This document shows, piece by piece, positions 33,800 to 45,168 of a DNA stretch of 64,000 nucleotides (within the stretch, counting starts at the first letter, position 1; each line of letters opens with the position of its first letter). The notes beneath the pieces were generated by a model that was given only the letters and a program-made list of their open reading frames with translations, was not told the origin of the DNA and did no database searches. Origin of the DNA: Klebsormidium nitens. Its lineage: Eukaryota; Streptophyta; Klebsormidiophyceae; Klebsormidiales; Klebsormidiaceae. The stretch spans positions 1-64,000 of the forward strand of contig DF237413.1 in assembly GCA_000708835.1 (NCBI GenBank), given 5' to 3'. A program made the translations under genes and the position numbers.

Positions 33800-36700
33800 A
33801 TGGTCGTCTGCAAATGTCGGAAGGTGAGATGATCCTCGAATTGATCTACCGCCGGGTCAGGATGGGGCTGTTGCGCATAGGTTTTCGAATAGATCGTGGA
33901 AGGCTCTGGTTCTACATGGATCATCTTGACTCTTCTGAGGTCGTGTTCTTGCGGCAGCAGCTGGTCAGGGACACTTGATGGCAGTTACAGATAGTCGTAC
34001 AAAGCAGAATGTTCAAATCCATCTGCATTTTGGAATTGCAGAACGTTCTGTGGTTGATAGGAACATAAATATAGGGCTTACTTTAGAACGGGAGCCTGAT
34101 ATGACACTGACGGTTTGGCCTCACTTGGTTCAGCTCTCCCAGTACTTGTTTGCGCAGATGATGCCGCGCAGATGATGCCCTGCTTAGCTACAGAGGTTCA
34201 TCATCTGATATCATTGCGTTCCTTCAATGCTTTGGCATTGCATCCGGAGTCTTCATACCCAGCTTTCGTCTTAGCAAGTACTTGATGCTCTGTGCAGGCG
34301 ACCAAGCTCTACTGCTTTGTACATAAGGTGCCAGTGTGTGGAGAGTGCATCAGTGCTCCTGAGCACGCGCACTGTGTGGTGAGCTTGACCTGGAATTCCT
34401 GCTAAACTTTGTGTTTCAAAGGGCCTTACTTACAGAAGTCGTCGTAGAGGCGGATGCCGAAAGTTGCATTGCTTTATGCTTTGAGTGCAAATGTCCTGAA
34501 GTGAAGCTGAGCGAAGTCCAGAAGGAAGTCGAAAGAATGTGCTTTCAAAGCCCTGTGGGCCTGGGAATTGACTTGCTTGTGAAAGCCCCTTCAGAAGCAA
34601 TAATGCAACCTGCCCACAAGAGTTTGCGGAGCTTGCAGGGGCCAGAAATTCGAGCGAGAGGCAGATTCTGGTACGGGACTGTTTCAGACCGCCCTCATCT
34701 CACCAGCAGGACGTGCTAACGCCGCGATTGCAATGCAGGTCCGCACATACTCCGAATGGGTGATTGACGGTGATTATGACTGGCCGCCAAAGTGTCCAGT
34801 CTGTCAGGAGAACTTGGAGGAGTCCCAGAAAGAGACGGTCCGCCTGGGGTGCCTGCGTAAGTTGTAATGAATGGCGGCAGGCCTCAACTTCCTGAGCTTC
34901 TGAAAGTGCACGATCTTCAGTTGAGATCAAGCATCTTGCGGAAAAGCTCGTCTTTGGTGTCTTAGCGGCGCACTTTTGTTGGTTGCATCCTATACCAAAG
35001 TCCCCCTTGGCATGTCCAAAAACATTCATAGTCCCTCCTTGCCTTCATTCATCTGCTCTACAGAGAGAAAGACGCAGGAGGCGGATTTCGGAGAATATGT
35101 CTAGGACACACAATTTTGAAGCAAATAGTTCTGAAGCGGAGCCTTTCTATCTTGTCACAGACGTGTTGCACGTGGACTGCCTTGAAAAGCACCTTCAAAG
35201 CTTCCCGCCCTACACAGCCCCAGCCGGTTTTGTCTGCCCAACCTGTAGCGTCCCTCTATGGCCCCCTAAGTCCATCAAGGATGCGGGGACCACCCTCTTC
35301 AACAATCTGAAGGGGGCTCTAGCCAAGGTGAGACTGAGCTCAAGTGTTTTGCACCGCATATTTGACCCTTAGCATTATCTGTAGCATCAATAGAGACTGC
35401 TCTGGGGCTGTGACTTTGATCAGCCTCTGGCGGCCCCCTCCTCGCTTGCAAATCCCTGGTAAAAACGACCGGAGACTCTCAGTGGTTGGGTAGTCCTTGA
35501 TTCTCCAGTCCGCCAGCGCAGACCGAGGTTAAACCAAGAGCATCCTGTTGACTCAAAATACAATTGGAAGCAGGCTGGTTATGTAGTGCCTCTATGTCAA
35601 CTGTCTGGTATGCCACCTGCCTGCATCCCTGTCATAATGCGTCGTTTTGGCAAACTCCAATGCAAGTCCTTGTATAGATGTAGTCTCTCAGCAGTTGCAT
35701 TCACTCTCTGACACATCTCCTCTTCTCTCTTTAGAGCTCTGTTGCGAATACTCTGCTGGGCCTCGACAACCCCATTCCCGCAACGTCAGAGACACAGAGT
35801 GCAGTACCCTCAGTCTCCAGCCCCTTGACTCAGGCGTCGCAGTCCAACCCCCCGCCCAAGAATGCACCAAACGGCGCAGCGCACAGCGAGATAGAGTGAG
35901 GATGACCAGCCTCTTTGTAAAATAGAACAGAAGAGGGACATCGATTTAGTGCCATGGTAGCCTGACAAGTTCGAGAGACGGGGTGCTATCACGCTCGCCT
36001 GTGTGTGGTTCTGAAAGCATGCGCTCCAACGCAATTGTCAGTTCGCCGAACGCTGTTGACTGGCCTCAGTCTCTACTGTACTTGCTTGTTGGGTTCTGAA
36101 TGACAGAAGTCGCGGACGGCCCCGGAAGCCCCAGCAGCTGCTACCCCAGCAGCTGCTACATCACAGTTGAGTATCGCTTCCGCTTTTTGGTTGACTTCAG
36201 TCTCTGACTGTCCCGACGTACAAACGAGGGCTTCGGATCACAGGCAGTCTGTGACCCAGCTCTGACCATCAGTCACGCCGTTCCGACTTGCAGAGAACAG
36301 GAGGCCAGCAGCAGCGTGGTGGCCAGCAGTCGGATAGAGGCGATCAAAGAGGCGGCCGCCGAGGCGGAGGCGGCCGCAGGGCCCCCGCAGGCGCGCACGC
36401 CGTATCTGCCGGGGGGGCACCCGCAGTCTTCTCCCAGGGCGCATCAGAAGATCGATATGGTGAGGGGATGGTCGCTTTTGGGGTAGCGTCCCAGATCCTT
36501 GCCTCTGCTTGCAACGGACTAGAAGCGCCAGTCGAGTCCCCTCGAAAGACCCAATGGCGCCTGCAAACTCCCACCAATATCTCGACCGACTTTTAGACAT
36601 GTTCCAAAGCAGCCGTTAGTGCCGTGAGCGCTGGCGTTGGGGATTCAAGTGGGCGTCTGCCTTTGCAAGTGCACCCGGACATCTGCATGGTGTAAACAAT

Positions 36701-38049
36701 CGAGTTGAAGCTTCCGGACGTCTCACTTTCAGCCTCCTCAAGCCTTTTTCAGGACTTGGTCCCACTAGTGTGCTACTATACCAACGCCCACTTCAAGAAG
36801 AAAAACATGTTTGTTATTCTAATCGCCTCTTTACTGCTGTGCTCTGCAGCTGTCCCGGGAGCGGCGGAATTCGATGAAGGTGCATTCCTCGGTGGACGTT
36901 CCAGAAGACTATGACGAGGACGTCGAGCGCAAGTATGCAAGACGAGGTGAGCGATTTCGCTTAAACATCTCAGTGTGCATTGTAAATGTTAGGTAGTCCT
37001 GGTTGCATTGGTCACCATGCTTGTTCCCGTTGTTCTTGTATTGCCGCTTTCCTGTCTCCTCGATCTTTGAGCAGCTCGCCCTGTCCATGAGCAGCACATG
37101 CTCTGTGTAGAGTCTTCATCCGGCGAGACAGCAGGATCCTCTTTGGACGTAAGAAAGTCATACTCCTCTGGATGAGTCACTACGGGGATCCTACAGGACG
37201 AACGTCGTGCAAGACATGTCGGTCAGACGTGTTGCGCTCTCCAAGTCGCTTCCCAAGTAGCGCCATGGTTCTCCAGTTTGGAAACAAGTAGCGCTTCTTA
37301 GAGCCGCAATTCTGACACCTAGCGACAGAACGCTTACATCAATGACGGAGTGAATGTAGCAGTGCTTGTCAGCTGTGATTCTTGCGCCTGGCAAAATCGG
37401 ATTAGTTCTCCGCATCAGCTTTCTCGCATATCAATTTGTCCGCCTCGAATATCACAAATAGTCTTCGGTACTTCTTCAGGTCCGTGGTATCTGCGGACGC
37501 TCCAGCGCGTGCTCCCTTCTAGTTGGACGTCCGCCCAGGTCCTTCCGGTGACCATGCCCGGCAAGGACCACCCGAGGGGCGACTCTGCGGCTGCGGACGA
37601 CCTGATCTCCGGCCAGCGGAGAAGGGCGCTCAAGAAGGGGCTCAAGAGCTTCAAACTGGACATGCGCCGGGGCCTGGTTACATTTGCCGTCCTGTAAGAA
37701 TCATTTATAGCTCTTAGATATTGATTGTCCGATCAATCTGTGGCAGTACTTCTGTGTCTGCCTCGAAGATTCTGGCTGTTGTTGCGAAGATGTGGCGTCT
37801 GCATTTTTCTTATCACTGTTGTACAGGGTACACAAAGTTGACTGCTCCTGAAGGGTTTCACCGCTTCACCGCGTGATGATACGATGTTCTGACATCTTGA
37901 AATTTATGACCTTGTCAAACGCGGTCTACTTGAGTTTCCTAACGTACTTTCTGCAATCTGCATGCAGGTCGTCTCTGGCAACGCTGCTTATCTTGTACAT
38001 GCGTCTGGCTGCCTCTATAGTAACTGAAGGAGACACAGTGATTGGATAA
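33800..38049 (+). CDS. ZFPL1: ZFPL1, zinc finger protein-like 1 (Golgi RING/B-box-like membrane protein)
   Basis: Nine exons give a 369-residue protein: 33800-33823, 34298-34378, 34739-34856, 35161-35327, 35735-35895, 36294-36459, 36850-36946, 37480-37693 and 37968-38049 (TAA). The N-terminus has the family pattern MVVCKCRK, YCFVHK, VCGEC, a B-box-like zinc module. A RING-like module follows: CPVC (54-57), LGCLHVLHVDC and CPTC, with the family hallmark TAPAGFVCP. The middle is Ser/Pro/Ala-rich. The C-terminus has RRALKKGLKS-type basic residues followed by one membrane segment (about 335-357, LVTFAVLSSLATLLILYMRL) and a short tail. Human ZFPL1 is a cis-Golgi integral membrane protein needed for Golgi structure; the same topology is expected here. 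Exon 1 codes only eight residues but ends in frame at a GTGAGA donor and restores the conserved start. All phases agree. This is one of the firmest calls in the window. Confidence 0.93.
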
Positions 38050-38791
38050 AATGTGGTCCAAGCGGTGTGTATACAGACGTCACCATGTAGGATGGAAGAT
38101 GCTACAGCTACTAGCCGCTAAGGGACTCTGTTTATCTCGAATACTACGGCTGTGGACAACTATAGGAAAGAAGTTTCAAACCGTCCTTCTCTTTCCGGTG
38201 ACTATCGGGAGACTCGAAACAGTGAATACCCACCAGCTATGGTGTTGCTAGTATCACAATCACGTACATGCTCATGTGCAGAGTATTCTGATCGGTCACC
38301 TGAACACCATTATGATAGTCCTCCGGCAGATTGTGAATAGTATGATCAAATTGTCGAATTTCGATGGATCTTATTAATCAGGGAGAATATGGCTAGCTAC
38401 GTGACCGGAGGTGGTCACTCAACGCGTTCCATATCCATGGCCTACTACTAAGCGTGAGTCCTGTACTGCCGGATGACGACTTGCAGCTTTGTACAACCAG
38501 GGCCAACTGTTTTAAGTAGTCACCTGGGCCGGATCATTCAGCATGGTTAGATAGAATTTTCGAAATTGAACGCGGCGGCCGCCACCAGCTCATGTGAATA
38601 CCACGTGCCGCATGACAATCATCGATAATAAGTATATACAAAAGTATGAATGACACTGCATGTCTGCATATGCTGCATCCCAATTGCAGCATGCCGCGGC
38701 CGTATCTCCATGAACTCAATCAGAAAAATCTCAATTTCCGGCAATTTAATTCCAAAAAGGCGGCCCGCTTGAATCAAAAGTACTGCAGAAT
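38050..38791. other. Intergenic region downstream of ZFPL1
   Basis: I see no gene. The region is AT-richer than the exons and holds palindromic strings such as GCGGCCGC (about 38574) and CATATG/TGCATATGCTGCA-like sequence near 38660. The ZFPL1 polyadenylation site should be in its first part. Confidence 0.45.
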
Positions 38792-39361
38792 CTAAATAGG
38801 AGAAGAATACAGTAGCCAGCCCGCGGGCTTGTGCTTGAGGTTCAAGCCGTTGACACGTTGAGCTTCCATCGAAATTAACATCTGTATATCAAAGGATGCT
38901 GGACTGACATGAACAACGAACAAGCCAAGGAATAATATCATAGTATGTATATTGAAGAACCTCGACCACTGAAGTACAATCGAGCATGCCAGAACAAAAC
39001 GTACATTTATTGCAGTACATTGCATAACTTGGCATGAGGATGAGGTGCTGATGTGTAGGCTAGCCGTTGATCCTGTCACATAACGATGTGAAACCCGCCG
39101 AAGGAGCCAGTCCGTCTGCATTAGCAGCTTTATTCGAAGTTTATTCGCCTCAGCAATGAGGTCCGCATTGCGCTTAAAGACTACAGAGTGCTTCCGTTCA
39201 GTCTCAAGGTCTTGGTATCTTTTCTTGAAATGCTTTTTAAATAGCTCCCATGCCATCCGTTCTTCTCCTTTTGCCCAGAGTTCTTGGATGAGAAGATTTT
39301 GTTCAAACCTCGAGCGCCACTCGCTGAGCTGCTTCTCCGTTTCGGAATCCTCGTGATTGAG
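38792..39361 (-). pseudogene. Cathepsin propeptide inhibitor (I29) domain fragment without a peptidase
   Basis: On the minus strand a frame beginning after a TATAG acceptor at about 39361 reads a helical segment with WRSRFEQNLL and then WELFKKHFKKRYQDLETERK, HSVVFKRNADLIAEANK. This fits the I29 propeptide pattern: W near the start, K-x-Y, E-x-x-R and F-x-x-N. The usual continuation (a G-x-N-x-F-x-D segment, then the C1 peptidase with its Cys and His) is missing. Instead the frame runs into unrelated hydrophobic sequence and stops at 38792. The first in-frame ATG within the exon is at 39256, inside the domain. I29 domains fold onto papain-like proteases and inhibit them, and a few exist alone as inhibitors. 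A decayed gene copy is the simplest reading; an independent inhibitor with an unseen first exon is the alternative. Confidence 0.45.
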
Positions 39362-40137
39362 TCTATAGACAAATCCTCACATTACATCCTCACAGTGACG
39401 TCAACCTGTCCACCAGCGCGGCCCAATAGCGTACATGCAACTAGCTTCCACTTTCAGTATCGGAATTTGGGTATGCGCTTTCAAAACCGGAAGCAAGTAC
39501 ACAAATTAAAGCACTCAAGCCAAAAGGCTTTCGGTAGATTTAATACGAACACAAGGAGGATATATTCTCACATGTCAACTTCGAGGCAATCTTCTTGTTA
39601 ATCTTCGCTTGTCTTCCTACCGGTATCTACAGTAGCTCTGCTGCTCTGCACATGATGCAAGATGGATCTACCTATGTGTGGAACTGCCTAGAAAAGCTTT
39701 CATGACATGGCCGGGCTCGAAGGCTGTCGCCCCGCTGTCGCCGAGATTCAACCCGTCGGACGAAGCGTCACCTTGCACCGAGGAAACTGCCGCCACATGC
39801 TAGACCATATTAAACCGTATTACGAGACACTAATAGAACTGCTAATCACGGGAGCATAACCGGCACCCCGGCCTGCCCCGTTCTTCAAAAGCCCTATCTT
39901 TGAGGGCGACATGCAAAGTCTGATGTACAATGCGCCTGCGCTGGCCTGCCAGCTGGCAGTGGAAACCTGGAGCTCGATCAATTGGCAAATCCCCGGCAAA
40001 TCGCAGCAGGACTCAGGAGTGCATCTGCGCCGTTGCCCTGTTGAAGCGGCTTCCTCTTTGAATCGTGTAGCTCATTGGGAGGCAGGAGACTGTCTTTCTC
40101 TCTTTGACTCTTGCGTATTTTACCAAGCTCTAGAAAG
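39362..40137. other. Region between the I29 fragment and the first PEBP gene
   Basis: No coding exon is supported. It should contain the promoter of the first PEBP gene and any missing 5' exon of the I29 fragment. No strong element was recognised. Confidence 0.4.
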
Positions 40138-43100
40138 ATGGCTTCGCAAGGCAACGAGCTCAAGGCCTTCAAGGTGCTTCCGATTGTTATTGACTTCCAG
40201 CCTAGCGTGCAGCTGAAAGTGACGTACGGATCATCGGAGGTCGTCAATGGAGTGGCGCTGAGGCCGGAAGGGACACAGGAGCCGCCAAAGGTCAGGTTTC
40301 ACGTTGAGTATTAATCTGGCATTGCAAGAATGAGGAATGATGGAAGCAGGGGCTTGTTGTTGTTTTGAATGATAAGCTGAAAGGAAGGCTTTGTACTTGC
40401 ATGCATGCAAAATCATCATCTACTCTTGTGCGCTTTTTGTGCTTTTTTGCTCAGACGATGCCCCAGGGTTTTTGACCAATCCTCAATCTGTTTCTTTGAG
40501 CGCTTCACATTGCCCTTCCGTTGAGATCTTAATGAATGGCCTCTGTCTAGTCACTTCATCACACCACTCAAGGGTGGTGCTAGGGCTGATGGGGCTTGTT
40601 ACACAAGTGGTAGCAACCATGCAGCATTATGTTTTGCAGTGCCCTTGAAACTTTCGAGGTCTTTAGCAAGGCGCTCCAAACCTTCAAGCTTTATAGAACA
40701 CTGTACGCGATTGATGGTGGTCCTCTCTTTTATTGTGACGCCACTAAACCAGGAAAGATGTTTCTCATGACCACTTAGCTAGCTGCTACGCCTTACTATA
40801 AATTTTAGAGGTTTATGAGAATCTTGCTGAAGAAGAGTGAGTATTCTGGTTGCACCCTGCTACAGGTCAACTCCATATGGCCCTTCTAAGTTGAAATTTT
40901 CCTTAGGCACCGCTGGCAGACTACAGAAGTATGTTCAGCCGAGGGGAACAGAGCACAGCGATTTGCGGACAGGTCGAGCAACCACTCACAAGCATCGGAT
41001 CTACAGCTTCCTAAATGAGACTCACCGAGCCCCACGATATGGTCCGTGCCGGGTTGAAATTCAACCCTATGGCTAACCACACAGGTTATCATCTCCGGCC
41101 ATGTTGAGAAGGATGCAAAGTACACACTGGTGGTGACAGACCCTGACGCCCCCAGCCCAGACGACCCCAAGTTTGCAGAGTTCCTGCATTGGATAGTTGC
41201 CAACATCCCAGGGTCAGAGGCGGCGGAGGAGAAGGGTAAGCTTAACCCATCCATTTACTAACCTGGAATTGTTGACCCCCAGAATCTAAACCATTCACAC
41301 CTCCTGTGTGGGCCCTGGGTGGTTTGTGACAAGAGATGTGGACAAGATCGTGCATTGGATTGTGGCCAACATCTCGTCAGCGGCGGCAGACGGGAAGGGA
41401 AACTGTCCCAGAGTTTCCTCTCTTTCTTGATTTGGACCTTTCAAACCCAAACCTTTCAGATTCAATAATCCGGAACGAGCTCCTGGTGGTGAACGAGAAC
41501 GGGTCACCTGGAGAAACTTGCTTCCAAACGATGCTAGGTTCAAGACCATCAAGGATCAGATGATTCCCAGAAGCAGCCTACATCAGAGGGTTTGTAACCA
41601 CAAAGAGGATCTTGAGACTGCACATACACAGCTCTCCGACTCTCTGATGAAATCAGGCCATGTTCTCTGACATCTCTGTTCGGATTGGTTTTGTTCGCGC
41701 TCTCGTGAAAGATTCTTTGGAATTTTAGTCGGTAGATCGCCTTTGAACAGCAGTTTTTCGAACAAGATGTGCTGGACAGTATGTTTTTTTTGGTCATCTG
41801 TGGCATGTGAATCACTTGCCAACCGCTGTGCAAAGTATTTGCTCCGGCAGTTGAGAACGCAATTATCGTATCAACGGGCACGACCCCTACTGGTATTCGG
41901 TTGCCAGATTGGTTAGCTTAGGACGATTGTTCCTGCAAGGATCTTCCCAAGCGATTGCTCGACGTTGTGTATCAGCCTCATCACTCGCATCGACCAGAAA
42001 GTATATCTGTGTCTCTAGCCTCCCATTGGCGGTTTAATCACACGCAAGTACACTTGTCTTTTAAGCTAAATTGCGTGCCAGCATTCCAGTCTGATCTTAC
42101 GAGCCCTGGTTGTCGATTTTGTCAAGCGCAGGCTGAGCTCTCTCTCTGTTCAGTCGACACGCAACGTGATTCCATTTTTGACTTCGCAGACATCTCGCAT
42201 GCTGGCGAGGAGCTCATGCCGTACACGGGCCCCGCGCCGCCCATGGGCGTTCACCGCTACATCTTCATCCTCTTCAAGCAGTCTCAAGACGTGAGTGTGA
42301 ATACCCACTCCTTCGTGTGCTTCATTCACAGACTATAAAACGTCTATTGGGAAGATGCTCATCAACTCCTCTTTCTCGTTGAGATCCATGAACCTGCTCG
42401 AAAGTGGTCACTGATGCGCAGTTGGTCGACCGATCAGCAACTCGGGAATGGCACACAGTTTGTACCCCGGACTTTAGATCTGTCTTCGCACTTTTCCCCC
42501 TGTTCCGACTCCCAAAAGAATGCTTCTCTTGTTTTGATCATACTCCGCTGGCCACTCATCAGTGCTGCGGCTTCAGTACTGCAGTACGCCTCAGAAAAAT
42601 ACGAGGTCGGAAACTGTTCAGTAACACAAAGGGCACCAACCGTCGAGGTATCGAGGCGAGACATCAGCGGTGCAGCTGAAGCAAATTACTTCAAGTTTCT
42701 AAGACAGCATAAGATGATTAGAATCTGTCGGAAGATGCTCTCGTCTCCTCTACCGTTTCTTGCACAACGGACTGCACGATGGCGCCTTTCAGAATTGGTG
42801 TGCGTAGGTTGACAATACAAGGAGCTCGCCGAATTGAGTTTCTTCTATCACCCAGTCCTTGCAATAAGAAACCTAGCGAGCCGTGCGTAAACTGTGCACG
42901 CTGACCGTTTTCGAAAGACCTTAACACGACCTGAGAAGATTAACGGTCAGATTGTTTACAGGTGCTCACAGCCCATTCCTCGAACTTAAGAGAACCATTG
43001 AAAGCAGATCTTGCCCTTTGTGGTCACAGAGATTGAATGTCTAAGCGTTGGCAAACTGCCAGCATCGGCGGACCAGAAAAGAAGTAACCCCTCTTTTTCC

Positions 43101-43240
43101 GTTCGTTCGTGCAGCTGTCCAAGGAGGCGGCCCCTGAGGATCGTAAGCTGTTTAAGGTCCGCCAGTGGGCCGAGGAGCACGGCCTGACGCCCGTCGGCAT
43201 CGTCTTCTTCACCGCAGAGAAGGGCGGGAACAGGAATTAA
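40138..43240 (+). CDS. Phosphatidylethanolamine-binding protein (FT/TFL1/MFT family), tandem copy 1
   Basis: Four exons, 40138-40290, 41085-41235, 42190-42290 and 43115-43240 (TAA), give 176 residues, the usual size of the family. The anion-binding pocket motifs are intact: DPDAP at 70-74 and GVHR at 121-124. Residue 84, in FAEFLHW, is Phe at the place where FT has Tyr85, TFL1 has His88 and MFT has Trp. The segment [16 protein letters not shown] resembles MFT (MFT-type PYMGPRPP) more than FT or TFL1. The second intron falls where the exon 2/3 border of angiosperm FT lies, but the other two introns are placed differently. Plant PEBPs act with bZIP partners in flowering or dormancy; the role outside seed plants is unclear. 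The next gene downstream is a paralog with the same exon sizes. Intron 2 holds a partial copy of the exon 2 end. Confidence 0.94.
41195..41402 (+). repeat. Exon-edge echo of PEBP copy 1 exon 2 (3' edge)
   Basis: The end of exon 2 (about 41197-41236, reading HWIVANIPG...EEKG) is repeated at about 41350-41398 as [16 protein letters not shown], an offset of roughly 150 bases. The copy keeps the reading frame but has GGAAAC where the donor GTAAGC should be. Confidence 0.75.
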
Positions 43241-43849
43241 GAGCGTACAGTTCGGCGTTTCGAAGTTTTGGTATACTCTGTGTACAATGATAAGCGCGCA
43301 GGCCCCTGTAAACAAGTAGAGTCACAAGCGAAGTCGAGGAAGAGCGGAAGGTGGAATCAAAAAGGATCGTCAAAGTGAGCCCCCTTAAAAATGCGACAAT
43401 TTTGCTTGCCAGTACTGTAGACCCTTCCGTCAATGTCGTTGTAACTTAAGTTTAAGCTCCCAAGATATCATGTGCGTGCAATGCCAAGTCTTTCAACAAG
43501 CTTGAGGGCCGCCGTACACAGCACGCGAGCTTGATAGATCTGACCAGCCTACTTGCGAATCTATAATTGGACGCGCGACCGAGCGCGGCCGCGCGGCAAC
43601 CATATCAATGATATGCACTTACATTTCAAGTTTCAGTTTCACTTGGTAACGACGGTCGTGTGTCAATCATGTGTCGTCCAACTTGGCAACTTGGCAACGA
43701 ACACTCCTATAGCTTAGGTAGGAATGATAGTTTCTAGATAGGAAACTTAGAATATTCCCGGCCGGAGGAAAAAGAAACTATAAATCTAAACGTACCGACA
43801 AATACACCGTCGGCTCCGCACCCGTCCGGCCCCAGGATTACCCCACCCA

Positions 43850-43892
43850 ACGGTTCGACGGTTCGGCGGTTCAACGGTTCGCCGCGGCGGCG
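43850..43892. repeat. CGGTTC-based minisatellite
   Basis: Four tandem units of about 9 bases read CGGTTCGA, CGGTTCGG, CGGTTCAA and CGGTTCGC. They are followed by a short (CGG)n-like run. The tract is intergenic. Confidence 0.7.
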
Positions 43893-44808
43893 GGTCATGA
43901 CCATATCCTACGTACCTAGAACTAGATCCTGAACTATAGGTCTATATACGTCCAAAGGTTAGTGTATACTGGTCCTACAGACGCGAATAATCAACCGCTT
44001 GATCATGCGCTTGTACTTATTACAGGCGTTAATTATTAATATCTCGACTATATGACAAATGATATCATGTTCCCATGCAACTAAAGTTGATTACGTGCGC
44101 CCTTATATGCTGTCCCTCTGGCATGCTAGCTGCCCGGCCCGCGGCAGCATGTGGTGCCGCACCGTGTGGCACATGCATCAGCAAAGCTGCAAATATCCAC
44201 CCTGAATCTTGAAATCTGTCACTGCGTGATGCACCAGTGACTTGGTGATAATCGGTCGACAAAACTTGAAAGCGGCCGCTTGACCTTAATGATTTGTTTT
44301 GAAAATGATGACATCGATCTGCTGTACGTCGGACGGTCACGAGTGCCAGGCCAACTATGATGTCGATCTGGAGAATAACTCACCATGCATGACGAGGTCT
44401 AGGCTCTAGCCCGGCTAGCGAACCCATCGACTATTTTCGAGTCGAAAATGTTGGATCCATCGGCGGACACCGTTCAAATTGAATGACCGAGCGTGATAGA
44501 TTTCGGGTGCTGGTTTGCGAGTCGGCGTCCGACTCAGCAATCACGCTTTCCACGTCGCATACCAACTCGCGCTCAGGTCTGACATCGGCCCGTCTGAGTT
44601 GAGTCGAAGTTGAGGGCCTCTAACCAGCTGCATGGCATAGGACCCGCTCGCTCCGCCCCTCGTTCAAAATGTGTGCGTGCAGAGCTTTTCTCCTTCTCAG
44701 CTGTTCTGCACATTCAGTTTGCTTTCGCCCACGAAGCAGTTGCATATAGGTCGTTGAAGCGCAGCCGTTTGTGCCTTTACAAAGTCCGGGGCGTCTTCAG
44801 CTGTCCCG

Positions 44809-45168
44809 ATGAGTCTTCTCGGGCATGCAGCGCCTCTCTCGAGGCGGTTCTTGCAGGGGCGCACCACTTTCTTTGGTGAACTCGCTTCTTCTTGCGGCTT
44901 GTCCAGAACCGCTAGGGTCTTTAATTCGTCTGCCCAAGTGCTTCCCGACTTTCTCTTCGAGCCGCGCCCGAAGAACGATCTTTGTAGCTTTACAGCTGTC
45001 ACTACGAGCTCCATCTCTACTTCGCCCAGAAGCCCCACAGCCCGCCAGTCTGGTTCGCCGCTCCTCCATGCACTCAACAGAGCGCGCGCGTTCTCAGGGG
45101 AGCCCTACCAGCCCGCTCTGCGACATAAGCGCCGGGAGCATGACGTCTTCGATGACGTGGGCGTCGAG
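44809..45168 (+). other. Possible N-terminal extension of PEBP copy 2
   Basis: This 120-codon open stretch is continuous with exon 1 and starts MSLLGHAAPLSRRFLQGR, basic and without acids for the first 20 residues, as in a transit peptide. Most plant PEBPs start where the ATG at 45169 does. Without transcript data I treat it as probable 5' UTR with an alternative start. Confidence 0.35.

Larger units (their letters stand above)
43241..45168. other. Region between the two PEBP genes
   Basis: This holds the 3' region of copy 1 and the promoter or possible extended 5' coding region of copy 2. A minisatellite of GGTTCGACGGTTCGGCGGTTC type is at about 43850-43885, followed by a GC-only run. Around 44090-44200 there are many GCATGC/GCACATGC-like palindromes. 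No further gene is supported. Confidence 0.45.

Noticed and set aside
36115-36173. An extra ZFPL1 exon
   Set aside because: It is 59 bases long and cannot fit the phase between exons 5 and 6, which join directly in frame. It is kept only as a finding.
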